64,000 nt of DNA from positions 1-64,000 of the IMG/VR virus record IMGVR_UViG_3300035210_000189; one strand, given 5' to 3'. Origin of the DNA: a virus. Of this stretch, positions 24,162 through 31,920 are shown in pieces. The position numbers and the translations under genes were made by a program. The notes under the pieces were generated by a model, which worked only from the letters and a program-made list of their open reading frames with translations, searched no databases and was not told the origin of the DNA. The stretch's first letter is position 1; the number at the start of each line of letters is the position of its first letter.

Positions 24162-24805
24162 ACGGCTACCACGAACCTGATCCCATCCATCTTGCCAGTA
24201 TTGAAACTGCACGGAAAATTCTGTTCACTAAATTTGGCATTGATTTTACTAATGTGACTCGTGAAAGCCACGGCGACTATGTGGCTTCTGGTGCATATTC
24301 TGTTGATATTTATGCTCTAAATCATACGGATCTCTACATTGGCTTTAAAACTTTAATCCATCTTGAAAATGGCCTTTTAGTTTCGAAACTCAACGATCCA
24401 ATGATAAATGACTTTGTAAAAGACATGAACTCTTTCTTTTATATTTTCGACGCCTTACGTTTTACAACATGGGATCAAGACGTATTCTATCCTATTTTAG
24501 ACAATATCAGACCTTCTATTATTTTCAAATATAATATTGAGTGTGATGATATGATGATTCATATTGATTTACACCCCACTATTGAATCAGAAGAGTCTAT
24601 TTACATCACAACAAAAGATATCATTATTCAACATGGTTATGAACCGGCTGGTTTTAAAGCCATCTATCATTTAAATGGTTCGCACTATCTCAGTGATTTG
24701 TTGACTTACAAAACTAGACTTTTAAAAGTTTGGAATATTGATGAAAATAGTAGTGATATTGACTATAAACGTCTTGGTGTTTTAACTGACATGATTACAA
24801 TTTGA
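24158..24805 (+). CDS. paralogue family B, copy 2, with M-x-x-I C-terminus
   Basis: 215 aa, start ATG 24158 overlapping the preceding stop by 4 nt, so translationally coupled. Shares FGIDFTNVTxxxxGDYVA and the DIDYKRLGVLTDM tail with copy 3 (LGISITDIRPNGxSQYIA, NVDYKKLGILSDM). No export signal. Function unknown. Confidence 0.65.
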   Translation: MNGYHEPDPIHLASIETARKILFTKFGIDFTNVTRESHGDYVASGAYSVDIYALNHTDLYIGFKTLIHLENGLLVSKLNDPMINDFVKDMNSFFYIFDALRFTTWDQDVFYPILDNIRPSIIFKYNIECDDMMIHIDLHPTIESEESIYITTKDIIIQHGYEPAGFKAIYHLNGSHYLSDLLTYKTRLLKVWNIDENSSDIDYKRLGVLTDMITI

Positions 24806-24816
24806 GTATGAATTAG

Positions 24817-25464
24817 ATGAATACTATTGAAAATAAAAAACCAATAATTGAACATATTAAAGATGGTAATTCATTAATTTTTGATTATCTTGGTATTTCC
24901 ATCACTGATATTAGACCAAATGGCACTTCTCAATATATTGCTGATTGTGATTATGGCGATATTGTGACTATATGGGCTTCTATTTTAGGTGATATTTGGT
25001 TTACTTTTGATAATGTACTTCAACTTAGTAACGAAACATTAACTACACAGACTAGTTCACCACTTATTCAAGTTATTTTGAAAAATATCAATGATTCTCT
25101 CTATGTTTTAGATGGTTTGCGACTAACAAATGATAATATATTGTATTTTACTGTTTTGTCTAAACTGTCACCTAACCTTGTTGTTAGGTATAGTCAAAAA
25201 ACTAAGCATACATCTGTTGAGATTAGATTCCAGATTACTGAACAGGCTATTAACTCATATCATTTCACAACAAAGCAAACAAGCATTCAACATGTCAATG
25301 AATGTGAAGGTTTCACATTTGTTTACTCTATTTCTGGTGATTTATTGAAAAATGACCTTGAAAAATATTGTTCACGAATGCTTGATGTTTGGGAAATTAC
25401 TGAAGATAAAAAAAATGTTGATTATAAAAAATTAGGTATCTTGTCTGACATGCTTACTATTTGA
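24817..25464 (+). CDS. paralogue family B, copy 3, with M-x-x-I C-terminus
   Basis: 215 aa, same length as copy 2 and 11 nt downstream. Shared DGLRLTxxNILYF / DALRFTTWDQDVFY core and the DYKKLGILSDMLTI tail. Last gene of a three-gene unit with no clear terminator after it. Function unknown. Confidence 0.65.
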   Translation: MNTIENKKPIIEHIKDGNSLIFDYLGISITDIRPNGTSQYIADCDYGDIVTIWASILGDIWFTFDNVLQLSNETLTTQTSSPLIQVILKNINDSLYVLDGLRLTNDNILYFTVLSKLSPNLVVRYSQKTKHTSVEIRFQITEQAINSYHFTTKQTSIQHVNECEGFTFVYSISGDLLKNDLEKYCSRMLDVWEITEDKKNVDYKKLGILSDMLTI

Positions 25465-25519
25465 TTGATTGTTTTGATATTTTCTGTTAGACTTATGCAC
25501 CTTATTGGAGATATTTGAT

Positions 25520-25669
25520 ATGAAAAAATCACTGTTAGTTCTTGGCCTTATCTTTGGTGTGACTCAAGTACAGGCTTCTGAACGTATCGTTTTGGATATT
25601 TTTATTCCCTTAACTGTCTGTACTCCGGTTCTCAAGCCCGCACCACAATTGAAAAAATGTGAGATCTAA
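25520..25669 (+). CDS. 49-aa secreted peptide
   Basis: Start ATG 25520 with TTGGAG upstream; stop TAA is followed immediately by the ATG of the next gene. Textbook Sec signal (MKKSLLVLGLIFGVTQVQA) leaves a mature peptide of about 30 aa with two Cys (TVC and KKC), able to form one disulfide. Could be a bacteriocin-like or signalling peptide, or a small envelope factor; no immunity or transporter gene is adjacent. Small size makes the role uncertain. Confidence 0.6.
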   Translation: MKKSLLVLGLIFGVTQVQASERIVLDIFIPLTVCTPVLKPAPQLKKCEI

Positions 25670-26161
25670 ATGCATAGTTACATTTCATTCAAAGAACTTC
25701 TAGAACAACCTATTCAGGCTATCGTTTCAGGCGATTATGAAGTTGAAGACTATTTGTCTATTCAAATCGGTGAGCTGGTTGATTTCCCAATGGATTTTAA
25801 AAACAATGAAACCATCAAAATTCATATTTTTGAAGACTTTTGTTATGATGGCCGTCGAGTATGGCAACTTTTTTATGTTACGTTTAAAAATAAAATTGTT
25901 ATGGCTTGTTATGCCGCTGGTCGAGAAGGACAAGACAGCTATGCATCCAGAGTATTTGACTTACAAGCTTTGTCTGAGATGGTTATGTTTATTGCCGAAC
26001 AGCGTGATTTTTATGATATTGAAACGTTAAAAAATGATGAATTGAATAAAATTAGAAAAAAAGTTGCCGCCATTGATCGAGCTACTGAGTTTGATGACAG
26101 TGCGAATGATTTTATCAATTTTTATAGCAATAAATTCAATGATGTCTTTAGTAATTGGTAG
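25670..26161 (+). CDS. hypothetical cytosolic protein
   Basis: 163 aa, ATG 25670 directly abutting the stop of the 49-aa peptide gene, so translation is coupled. Acidic alpha/beta protein with a beta-rich middle (FEDFCYDGRRVWQLFYVTF) and no export signal. If the upstream peptide is toxic, this would be the natural immunity candidate; no direct evidence. Family unknown. Confidence 0.6.
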   Translation: MHSYISFKELLEQPIQAIVSGDYEVEDYLSIQIGELVDFPMDFKNNETIKIHIFEDFCYDGRRVWQLFYVTFKNKIVMACYAAGREGQDSYASRVFDLQALSEMVMFIAEQRDFYDIETLKNDELNKIRKKVAAIDRATEFDDSANDFINFYSNKFNDVFSNW

Positions 26162-26205
26162 CCTTGTGATATAATACAGGCCACACATGAGAGTAGAGGC
26201 TTATC

Positions 26206-26730
26206 ATGACTTTATCAATACGCAAAGAATACGAAACCTTGGGGGTTGATACCTATTACAGCGATCATGCTGAAACGTATCATAATCCGCATGCTGTCTT
26301 CGCTTTGAACTGTCTTGACCAACTTTGGCAAAAAGACTTTAAAAGCGTGCTTGATTTTGCTTGTGGTGATGGCCTTGTCTCCAAACACCTTGTTAAAACT
26401 CAATCCGTAGATAGCATTGTTGGGTGTGACAAATTCATGTTTTCCCGTTATATAAAAGAAACCCATAATGAGTGCTTCCAATATTCTTTCGAGGATATTG
26501 CTAATGGAAACTTTGAAATGCCCAAGGTTGATGTGATTGTTTTTAGCTATGCCATTGACCTTGTTGAATCGTCTTACTTGAATACTATGCTTTATGGGCT
26601 TTCAACGGTGGCAGATAATTTGATTGTTATTCGTCCTAATAACCATGTTGTAGAGCATTTTGCTTGGACATTAAGTAAATCTGTAAAAGTAGAAAAATCG
26701 CGTGGCATGTTGTATACAAAAACCATTTAA
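26206..26730 (+). CDS. SAM-dependent class I methyltransferase
   Basis: 174 aa, ATG 26206. Residues 48-56 VLDFACGDG are methyltransferase motif I (SAM-binding glycine loop), and GCD at 73-75 is the acidic motif II end. DVIVFSYAIDLVE resembles motif IV. Closest in style to small Methyltransf_11-type enzymes, but the C-terminal substrate part is short. Substrate cannot be told. Own TATAAT promoter upstream (about 26170). Confidence 0.75.
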   Translation: MTLSIRKEYETLGVDTYYSDHAETYHNPHAVFALNCLDQLWQKDFKSVLDFACGDGLVSKHLVKTQSVDSIVGCDKFMFSRYIKETHNECFQYSFEDIANGNFEMPKVDVIVFSYAIDLVESSYLNTMLYGLSTVADNLIVIRPNNHVVEHFAWTLSKSVKVEKSRGMLYTKTI

Positions 26731-26744
26731 CTAGGAGCTTTAAA

Positions 26745-27164
26745 ATGATGAAGAAAATTGTTGGTCTAATGCTAATGTCCTTGTGCTTAATGAGCTTTGG
26801 CACTTATGCTAATACTGCAGTTAGCACGGCTATTATCAATACAGTTGCCGCGTCAAGCATTATTGATGATCCTGAGACTGAACACGTAGATGAACCTGTT
26901 GTCTCGGTAAAGATTGAAGCAAAAGAAAAGTCATACAATGTAGAACCAGCCGGTAGTTATATGTTGACTATTTGTAGTCGTGAACAATCACAGACAGCCC
27001 TTGCTTGGCAAACAGTTTGTGTAGCTGACAGGAACCGTTCATTCGTTTCTACTGTTTGTCCTATCATGTCTTATTTGCGTTATTGCCAGCCTGCTACTGC
27101 ACAGGAAGTCAAAGGACTGAAACCTTTGAAAGCGAACTACAATAACGTTTTTCTACGAGAATAA
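26745..27164 (+). CDS. small secreted Cys-rich protein
   Basis: 139 aa (138 from the second ATG), RBS CTAGGAG. Signal peptide MKKIVGLMLMSLCLMSFGTYA, an acidic linker, then a C-terminal domain with four Cys (TICS, TVCV, TVCP, RYCQ), probably two disulfides. Periplasmic or secreted. Second gene after the methyltransferase with a 14-nt gap, so likely co-transcribed. No family recognised. Confidence 0.65.
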   Translation: MMKKIVGLMLMSLCLMSFGTYANTAVSTAIINTVAASSIIDDPETEHVDEPVVSVKIEAKEKSYNVEPAGSYMLTICSREQSQTALAWQTVCVADRNRSFVSTVCPIMSYLRYCQPATAQEVKGLKPLKANYNNVFLRE

Positions 27165-27175
27165 GGTATTTTATC

Positions 27176-27688
27176 ATGAATAAGACTCCATTAATGTATT
27201 CGATTACATTCACTCAACAGGGTGAAAAAACTATTAGTCATGATGATTTGAAACGAGTGACTAATCTGGTCATTACGCAATGGGCGGAAGAAGGTGAGCA
27301 GGGACGCAAAAATGCAAAACCAGAACAGTTCAACAATCCTTGGAATTATGTTGACCTTAATCGTCCTGTGATAGCTGACAGAATGTTACGTTATGACAGT
27401 ATGGTGGTTGGTGATGATTTGGTCATTGAATTCAACTTGAATGATGTTCTTGATAATCCTTTTAATATTAAGGCTGATTATTGGGAAGATAAGTATCTTC
27501 AAAATTACAACGATGATGAAAAAATGTTTCATCCGCTTGTTGATGGATTTTTCAATAATTTTGGTGGTCAACTGACCTTTGCTTTCTTCAAAGAAATGTC
27601 GGCCAGCAAAGATTTTAAAGATGTGCCTGTTTTAAAAAATAAATTGTTCAACAAAAGAGCTGCTAATCAATTAAAAGGTTCTAAATGA
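27176..27688 (+). CDS. hypothetical protein
   Basis: 170 aa, ATG 27176, 11 nt after the preceding stop. Cytosolic, acidic in the middle, with a basic C-terminus (NKLFNKRAANQLKGSK). Segment FNNPWNYVDLNRPVIADRMLRYD has no motif I recognise. Lies in the run of co-directional genes 26206-28330. Confidence 0.6.
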   Translation: MNKTPLMYSITFTQQGEKTISHDDLKRVTNLVITQWAEEGEQGRKNAKPEQFNNPWNYVDLNRPVIADRMLRYDSMVVGDDLVIEFNLNDVLDNPFNIKADYWEDKYLQNYNDDEKMFHPLVDGFFNNFGGQLTFAFFKEMSASKDFKDVPVLKNKLFNKRAANQLKGSK

Positions 27689-27706
27689 TGAATAAAGGTG
27701 AATGAC

Positions 27707-28330
27707 ATGACCACTGAAAAAGAATACCCTTTGATTGAAAACCTTGAAAGGGTGAAATGCAAAAAGTTCGCAACATCAGAACAACGCCTTCACGCCATTA
27801 TTACTGTGCTTGATGAAGAAGAAGCATCTTCTCGTTGGGTAGAACGGGATTCTGCCGCAACTGTGCCAGTTGAAATGCGTCGTCAGTCTACTTATCGTTG
27901 GGATGTGGCAGGTTCCATATTCAAGGATGACGATATTCTGCACATGATGCGAGTTAAAAAATTGACCAATACAGCCACTCAAAGTCATTTGATGTGTGTG
28001 TCTTTATCAGAAATTTTCTACGATATGGCCGCAAACTTGCTTTACCTTTCTTATTCCAAGGACAGTGGAAGTCAGTTAACCGCAGAAGAAAATAATGAAA
28101 TCATCAAAACTATTTTTGGTGAGCAATTTGCTCGTTTGGATCAAGCTTTTCATGAATGGATTATTGAGCATGTTCCAAAAATGCTGGTTCCACATCCTGC
28201 ATGGGGCGATGTAGATCCTGTTAAATACCTTGAACAACAAACCCAGCATTATCGCACAACCTACGAAGGTGCCTTTTTTATGCCACACATTGAAGAAGCT
28301 ATTCAAAATGTGACAGGTAAGATGGATTAA
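27707..28330 (+). CDS. hypothetical protein
   Basis: 207 aa from ATG 27707 with AAAGGTG upstream; a GTG three codons earlier overlaps the RBS. Mixed alpha/beta, with a conserved-looking C-terminal stretch VPKMLVPHPAWGDVDPVKYLEQQ. No signal peptide. Last gene before a terminator. Not recognised. Confidence 0.6.
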   Translation: MTTEKEYPLIENLERVKCKKFATSEQRLHAIITVLDEEEASSRWVERDSAATVPVEMRRQSTYRWDVAGSIFKDDDILHMMRVKKLTNTATQSHLMCVSLSEIFYDMAANLLYLSYSKDSGSQLTAEENNEIIKTIFGEQFARLDQAFHEWIIEHVPKMLVPHPAWGDVDPVKYLEQQTQHYRTTYEGAFFMPHIEEAIQNVTGKMD

Positions 28331-28348
28331 AAACAACTTATAAGCTAT

Positions 28349-28372
28349 AAAGCCTCTTGTGAGGCTTTTTTT
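28349..28372 (+). terminator. intrinsic terminator
   Basis: AAAGCCTC-TTGT-GAGGCTTT then a T-run. Confidence 0.9.
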
Positions 28373-28440
28373 ATGAATTTTTTTTAACTTGATTTTTTCT
28401 GTAATAGTGATAGTCTTTTATTTACACTAATGGAGCCATC

Positions 28441-29022
28441 ATGTTCAATAAATTTATTAATTATATAAAATTAGACAAAACAACTATTCTTATACTTGTT
28501 GCTATCTTATCCTTCAAGTCTTTCGCTTATAATCCATCTTATGTCCCTACTGGCTCAATGATACCTACCATTGATGAGAAATCATTTATATTGGTTGATG
28601 TTCATAGCTATGGTCTGAAAATACCTTTTACTAAAATTGAAATTTTAAAAACAGGTCATCCAGAACGTGGTGATATTGCTGTGTTTAGAATGCCACTGGA
28701 TGAAAGCACCAATTATGTAAAACGTATTGTGGCAGTAGCGGGTGATACTGTTTACTTCAACGACCATTCATTTAAAATTAATGAAATGCCTACTGATATG
28801 CCTAATATGAAGAAAGCTGTTGTTCCAGTCGGTTACTATTTTGCCATTGGTGATAACATTAATCACTCTTATGATAGCCGTTTCTGGGGTTATGTTCCAG
28901 AGAGTAACTTGGTAGGGAAATACGTCACCACATTGCTCAGTTTGAATAAGATATTACCTAACTCAGATAAGCCTGCAGAACATGAAAAGCATGGCGAAGA
29001 AAAACTCAATTTGCAAAAATAA
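28441..29022 (+). CDS. lepB: signal peptidase I (S26 family)
   Basis: 193 aa. One N-terminal membrane helix (residues 12-29), then the catalytic serine in PTGSMIPT (Ser 39), the catalytic lysine in YVKRIVAVAGD (Lys 94) and the late box GDNxxxSYDSRFWG. It cleaves Sec signal peptides on the periplasmic side of the inner membrane. Shorter than housekeeping LepB (about 320 aa) and with one rather than two TM segments, like the S26 enzymes of conjugative elements (TraF-type). The many exported proteins in this window are plausible substrates. Own promoter region; no operon partner. Confidence 0.9.
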   Translation: MFNKFINYIKLDKTTILILVAILSFKSFAYNPSYVPTGSMIPTIDEKSFILVDVHSYGLKIPFTKIEILKTGHPERGDIAVFRMPLDESTNYVKRIVAVAGDTVYFNDHSFKINEMPTDMPNMKKAVVPVGYYFAIGDNINHSYDSRFWGYVPESNLVGKYVTTLLSLNKILPNSDKPAEHEKHGEEKLNLQK

Positions 29023-29063
29023 TAAAACCTGCTATAATTGGCTCCAACAACGGAGCCTTTTTT

Positions 29064-29339
29064 ATGTCCAATAAAACTTTTATTGCATTTGTTAACTTGG
29101 TTGACAAATATGAAAAAACATTAAATGAACTCGATGATCCAGAACTCATGAAAACAGATAAGTTGTTTTCAATGACAATGGCTGACTTCAAAAAAGAATT
29201 TGTCAGTTACTGGTTACTGATTGAGCAGTATGCTCGACTTAAAGTGTTTGGCAATGAAGAAGAAATGCTAGCGACTTTGCATGAAATGCAAATCATTATT
29301 GATAAAAAGAACGAACCAGTGTCAGAATTTTTTCTTTGA
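29064..29339 (+). CDS. small helical hypothetical protein
   Basis: 91 aa, RBS CGGAG, preceded by TATAAT at 29033. All-helical, charged, cytosolic (YEKTLNELDDPELMKTDKL). Monocistronic or paired with the tiny gene at 29385. Function unknown. Confidence 0.6.
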   Translation: MSNKTFIAFVNLVDKYEKTLNELDDPELMKTDKLFSMTMADFKKEFVSYWLLIEQYARLKVFGNEEEMLATLHEMQIIIDKKNEPVSEFFL

Positions 29340-29384
29340 CATTTAATAGATTTCTCTTATCTTTAATGTAATAAGGAGATTTCT

Positions 29385-29516
29385 ATGAGCGATGACAAAA
29401 CCAAACCAATACCACCTATCAGGCCAGAAGGCCCACCTATTCGAAGAGTCGTCAATGAAAAAGTTATCAATAAAAAAGAAATTGATGACTGGAGTAATAG
29501 CCGTAAAAGTAAGTAG
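29385..29516 (+). CDS. 43-aa proline-rich microprotein
   Basis: ATG 29385 after AAGGAG, stop TAG 29514. Proline-rich front half (KTKPIPPIRPEGPPIRR), then a charged helix. No membrane segment or signal peptide. The strong, well-spaced RBS supports translation. Proline-rich segments of this kind often bind partner proteins; function unknown. Confidence 0.5.
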   Translation: MSDDKTKPIPPIRPEGPPIRRVVNEKVINKKEIDDWSNSRKSK

Positions 29517-29581
29517 TCTTTGTAGACGAAACCCTTCATTCATGGTATAATAGCTCCATATTTCAAGCAGAGTGATTAACC

Positions 29582-30475
29582 ATGAAAGCTTCCGATTTCA
29601 ACAAAAATTTTATCAAAGACCTTAAACTGCCGATTGCAGTCGATAAGGCTCCCTATTTTGAACATTATCTTGAACTGACCAGCCCTTACTATGGTTCCGT
29701 TGAAAAATACGAAACCTTTAAGCGTGACTTTGAATCGTTCGGTAGTCAATTCTTCTTTGAACACAACCGTAAAACAGTGAATGGCACACTTGATATGATC
29801 TCGGCTTCGCCTGAATACGCTCGTTTTAACGCAATGGATATGAGTGTGTTCAACAAAGAAATCAAAATCAGTGCAAAAGACCTTTACAAGTCGGATAAGG
29901 CTGATAAAAAGTTTTACAGTATTGATTTGGTTAAAGCCAACTTTCAGTCGCTGTTGCTTGTAGAACCAACCATTTTTGGTGGTCATACCGATTATGCAGA
30001 ATTTGCGATTAGTCGTGGTTTTAACGAATACATGCTCATCAGTAAAATTACTCGCCAAATCTTGTTTGGTAACTTGAACCCGAAACGTCAACAAAAGGTT
30101 CAATACTTCATGATGAACCAGATTGCTGATAAGTTGATTAAAGCCGGTGTGGATGTTTCGTGTGTGTATAGCCTTTCTTCTGATGAACTGGTCTTTGAAC
30201 AAGGCGACTACAAGAAAGAGGCCATTTTGGACGCTATTGCACCACTTGGTTATAATGTTCGTCTGGAAGCTTTCACGCTTCGTAAACCCTTTGATAAGCC
30301 TTTCTACGTGAAGGAAAGGGATGATGGTAGTGTAGAGTTTAAGATGGTTCCAACGGCTGTCATGGCTGAGTTCATTAAACGCTTTGAAGGTCGTGCTGTT
30401 GAGGATATTGACCTTTACTTCTACGATGAAAGTAAACGTCTTGCAAAATTCGTTGAACCTGCCATCGAAAATTAA
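29582..30475 (+). CDS. hypothetical protein with polymerase-palm-like motifs
   Basis: 297 aa, ATG 29582, TATAAT at about 29549. In order: FYSIDLVKANFQSLL (Asp 115), resembling palm motif A; KITRQILFGNLNPKRQQK (around residues 155-172), like the K..x..FG fingers motif B; and VYSLSSDELVFE (Asp 201), like motif C. Order and spacing (about 85 residues A to C) suit a minimal family-B or reverse-transcriptase-type palm. The match is by eye; loss of the second catalytic acid could make it inactive. A long minus-strand frame opposite is a shadow. Next gene follows a terminator. Confidence 0.6.
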   Translation: MKASDFNKNFIKDLKLPIAVDKAPYFEHYLELTSPYYGSVEKYETFKRDFESFGSQFFFEHNRKTVNGTLDMISASPEYARFNAMDMSVFNKEIKISAKDLYKSDKADKKFYSIDLVKANFQSLLLVEPTIFGGHTDYAEFAISRGFNEYMLISKITRQILFGNLNPKRQQKVQYFMMNQIADKLIKAGVDVSCVYSLSSDELVFEQGDYKKEAILDAIAPLGYNVRLEAFTLRKPFDKPFYVKERDDGSVEFKMVPTAVMAEFIKRFEGRAVEDIDLYFYDESKRLAKFVEPAIEN

Positions 30476-30486
30476 TATTGATAGTT

Positions 30487-30514
30487 AAAAAAGCAGTCTT
30501 CGGGCTGCTTTTTT
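30487..30514 (+). terminator. intrinsic terminator
   Basis: AAGCAGTC-TTCG-GGCTGCTT with T-run. Confidence 0.9.
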
Positions 30515-30575
30515 CTTTCCATAACTCTTATACTATGGTATAATCACTATCTTAATTAAACAAATAGGTGACAAC

Positions 30576-31286
30576 ATGATCGGTAGAAAAGCATATTTCC
30601 GTTATGGTAATAAAGTCATGGCTATTGAAGTCTATGCTGAGACTCCAGAAGCCTTTAAAGAGCGGACTGGCATTGATGTTATTGACCACACCGTTGCACA
30701 AGTCGCCAGTTTGGTTGATTATACAGGTGTTGTATCCGAAGTTCGTGTTGGAAAGTCTGTTGAAAAACTTCGTTATGCAGAAGGTATTGCAGAAGTCATT
30801 ACACGTCCAAGGTTGATGATGGCTCAACAAGATATTGATGATGCGATTGCTCGCTCGACCATTTCTTTGGAATTGAAACAAATTACCGACATTCCCGATA
30901 TGCCTGAACATTTCAAAGATTATTTGACTCCTTCATTCTATTTTGATACAGATGACCGCAAAGCTGGTAAAACAAGTTTCGTGGGGTTTGTTGAAATACC
31001 TAACGAAAACCATTTTATTTTGAATAATTTGATTACGTTGCATTCTGCTGCATTTAGTATGCCTGATAAAAGGGAGTTTGTTTCTGTTCATATTTTTAAA
31101 AGTGGAACTTTTGAATTTGACACAGAGAAGGACATTCTTGCAAAAGGTGAGTGGATTGTCTTGATTTATGGTGTTGATAACTATTCGTTAGGAAAACGCT
31201 TTCATACCGAACAGGAAGCAAATGATTTTGTTCGTCTTGGTTGGAAGATGGAACTTGAAAATGACTTGCTTTACTACAATTCATAA
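30576..31286 (+). CDS. hypothetical protein
   Basis: 236 aa, RBS AGGTGACA, ATG 30576, TATAAT at about 30538. Two parts: residues 1-110 with alternating strands and helices (VTVEVYAETPEAFKERTG-like start), and a C-terminal beta-rich half ending in a segment FHTEQEANDFVRLGWKMEL. No signal peptide. Monocistronic. Not recognised. Confidence 0.6.
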   Translation: MIGRKAYFRYGNKVMAIEVYAETPEAFKERTGIDVIDHTVAQVASLVDYTGVVSEVRVGKSVEKLRYAEGIAEVITRPRLMMAQQDIDDAIARSTISLELKQITDIPDMPEHFKDYLTPSFYFDTDDRKAGKTSFVGFVEIPNENHFILNNLITLHSAAFSMPDKREFVSVHIFKSGTFEFDTEKDILAKGEWIVLIYGVDNYSLGKRFHTEQEANDFVRLGWKMELENDLLYYNS

Positions 31287-31302
31287 GTATTAAAATACGA
31301 CA

Positions 31303-31328
31303 AAAGGCTCATTAGTGGGCCTTTTTTT
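31303..31328 (+). terminator. intrinsic terminator
   Basis: AAAGGCTCA-TTAG-TGGGCCTTT (one G-U pair) with T-run. Confidence 0.85.
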
Positions 31329-31401
31329 ATTGACGATTTTTGATAAAAGTGGTATAATTCTTTCCAATAACTACCATATAAGGTAGTATGGAGGATGGAA
31401 A

Positions 31402-31581
31402 ATGCGTATGTTACTGTTGAAAGTTCTCATTGTTGTTAGCGTTTTGACACTTGTTGTAACGGGGAGTATTTGGGCTGCTGTTCTTTCAGTTGCCTTTGGT
31501 TCTTTGTTGGCATTAGAGAAAAATGAAGTTACACATTTGTGTCACAAACAATGCACTTATAAATTTAGCCAAAATTATTAA
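31402..31581 (+). CDS. 59-aa membrane microprotein
   Basis: ATG 31402 after GGAGGATGG, a very strong RBS; stop TAA 31579. Residues 4-40 form one long or two short hydrophobic helices (LLLKVLIVVSVLTLVVTG, then IWAAVLSVAFGSLLAL), ending with HLCHKQC, a possible Cys/His metal site outside the membrane. A bitopic membrane peptide such as a holin-like or type I toxin-like protein is possible; no antisense RNA is evident. Separated by 12 nt from the next gene. Confidence 0.6.
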   Translation: MRMLLLKVLIVVSVLTLVVTGSIWAAVLSVAFGSLLALEKNEVTHLCHKQCTYKFSQNY

Positions 31582-31593
31582 GGATATCAAACA

Positions 31594-31920
31594 ATGACTA
31601 TTCAATATATTATGACTCATGATGAATGGCTGGCCCATGTAGTTAGCTTGATTCCTGATGCTTGTGCCAAAGATGAAACCAAGGCTAATATTGCTTTTGA
31701 TTTGGCAATGGAGTTTGGTATTTTGAGTGGTCTTGTTCCAAGCGGTTGGTATCCTGATGAAGCTGTTGGTCATTTGGTGGATCGAGAAGAAGAAAAAGGC
31801 AATCTTGACGAAAGCGACCTTGTTGAATTTGATGCAAAGGTGGATGCTTATCATGACAAAATGAAAGCCAAATATGAACAAGAACAAGCCGAAGCGTCAA
31901 TTAAACAAGGAAATGTGTAA
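31594..31920 (+). CDS. acidic helical hypothetical protein
   Basis: 108 aa, RBS AAGGA, ATG 31594. Helical, acidic, with a C-terminal charged coiled-coil-like helix (DAYHDKMKAKYEQEQAEAS). Its stop overlaps the next start (TAATG), showing translational coupling to the 386-aa protein. Function unknown. Confidence 0.6.
   Translation: MTIQYIMTHDEWLAHVVSLIPDACAKDETKANIAFDLAMEFGILSGLVPSGWYPDEAVGHLVDREEEKGNLDESDLVEFDAKVDAYHDKMKAKYEQEQAEASIKQGNV

Noticed and set aside
29576-30202. 208-codon minus-strand frame
   Set aside because: Lies opposite the 297-aa gene at 29582, has no RBS or promoter, and a Phe/His/Val-rich composition typical of antisense frames.
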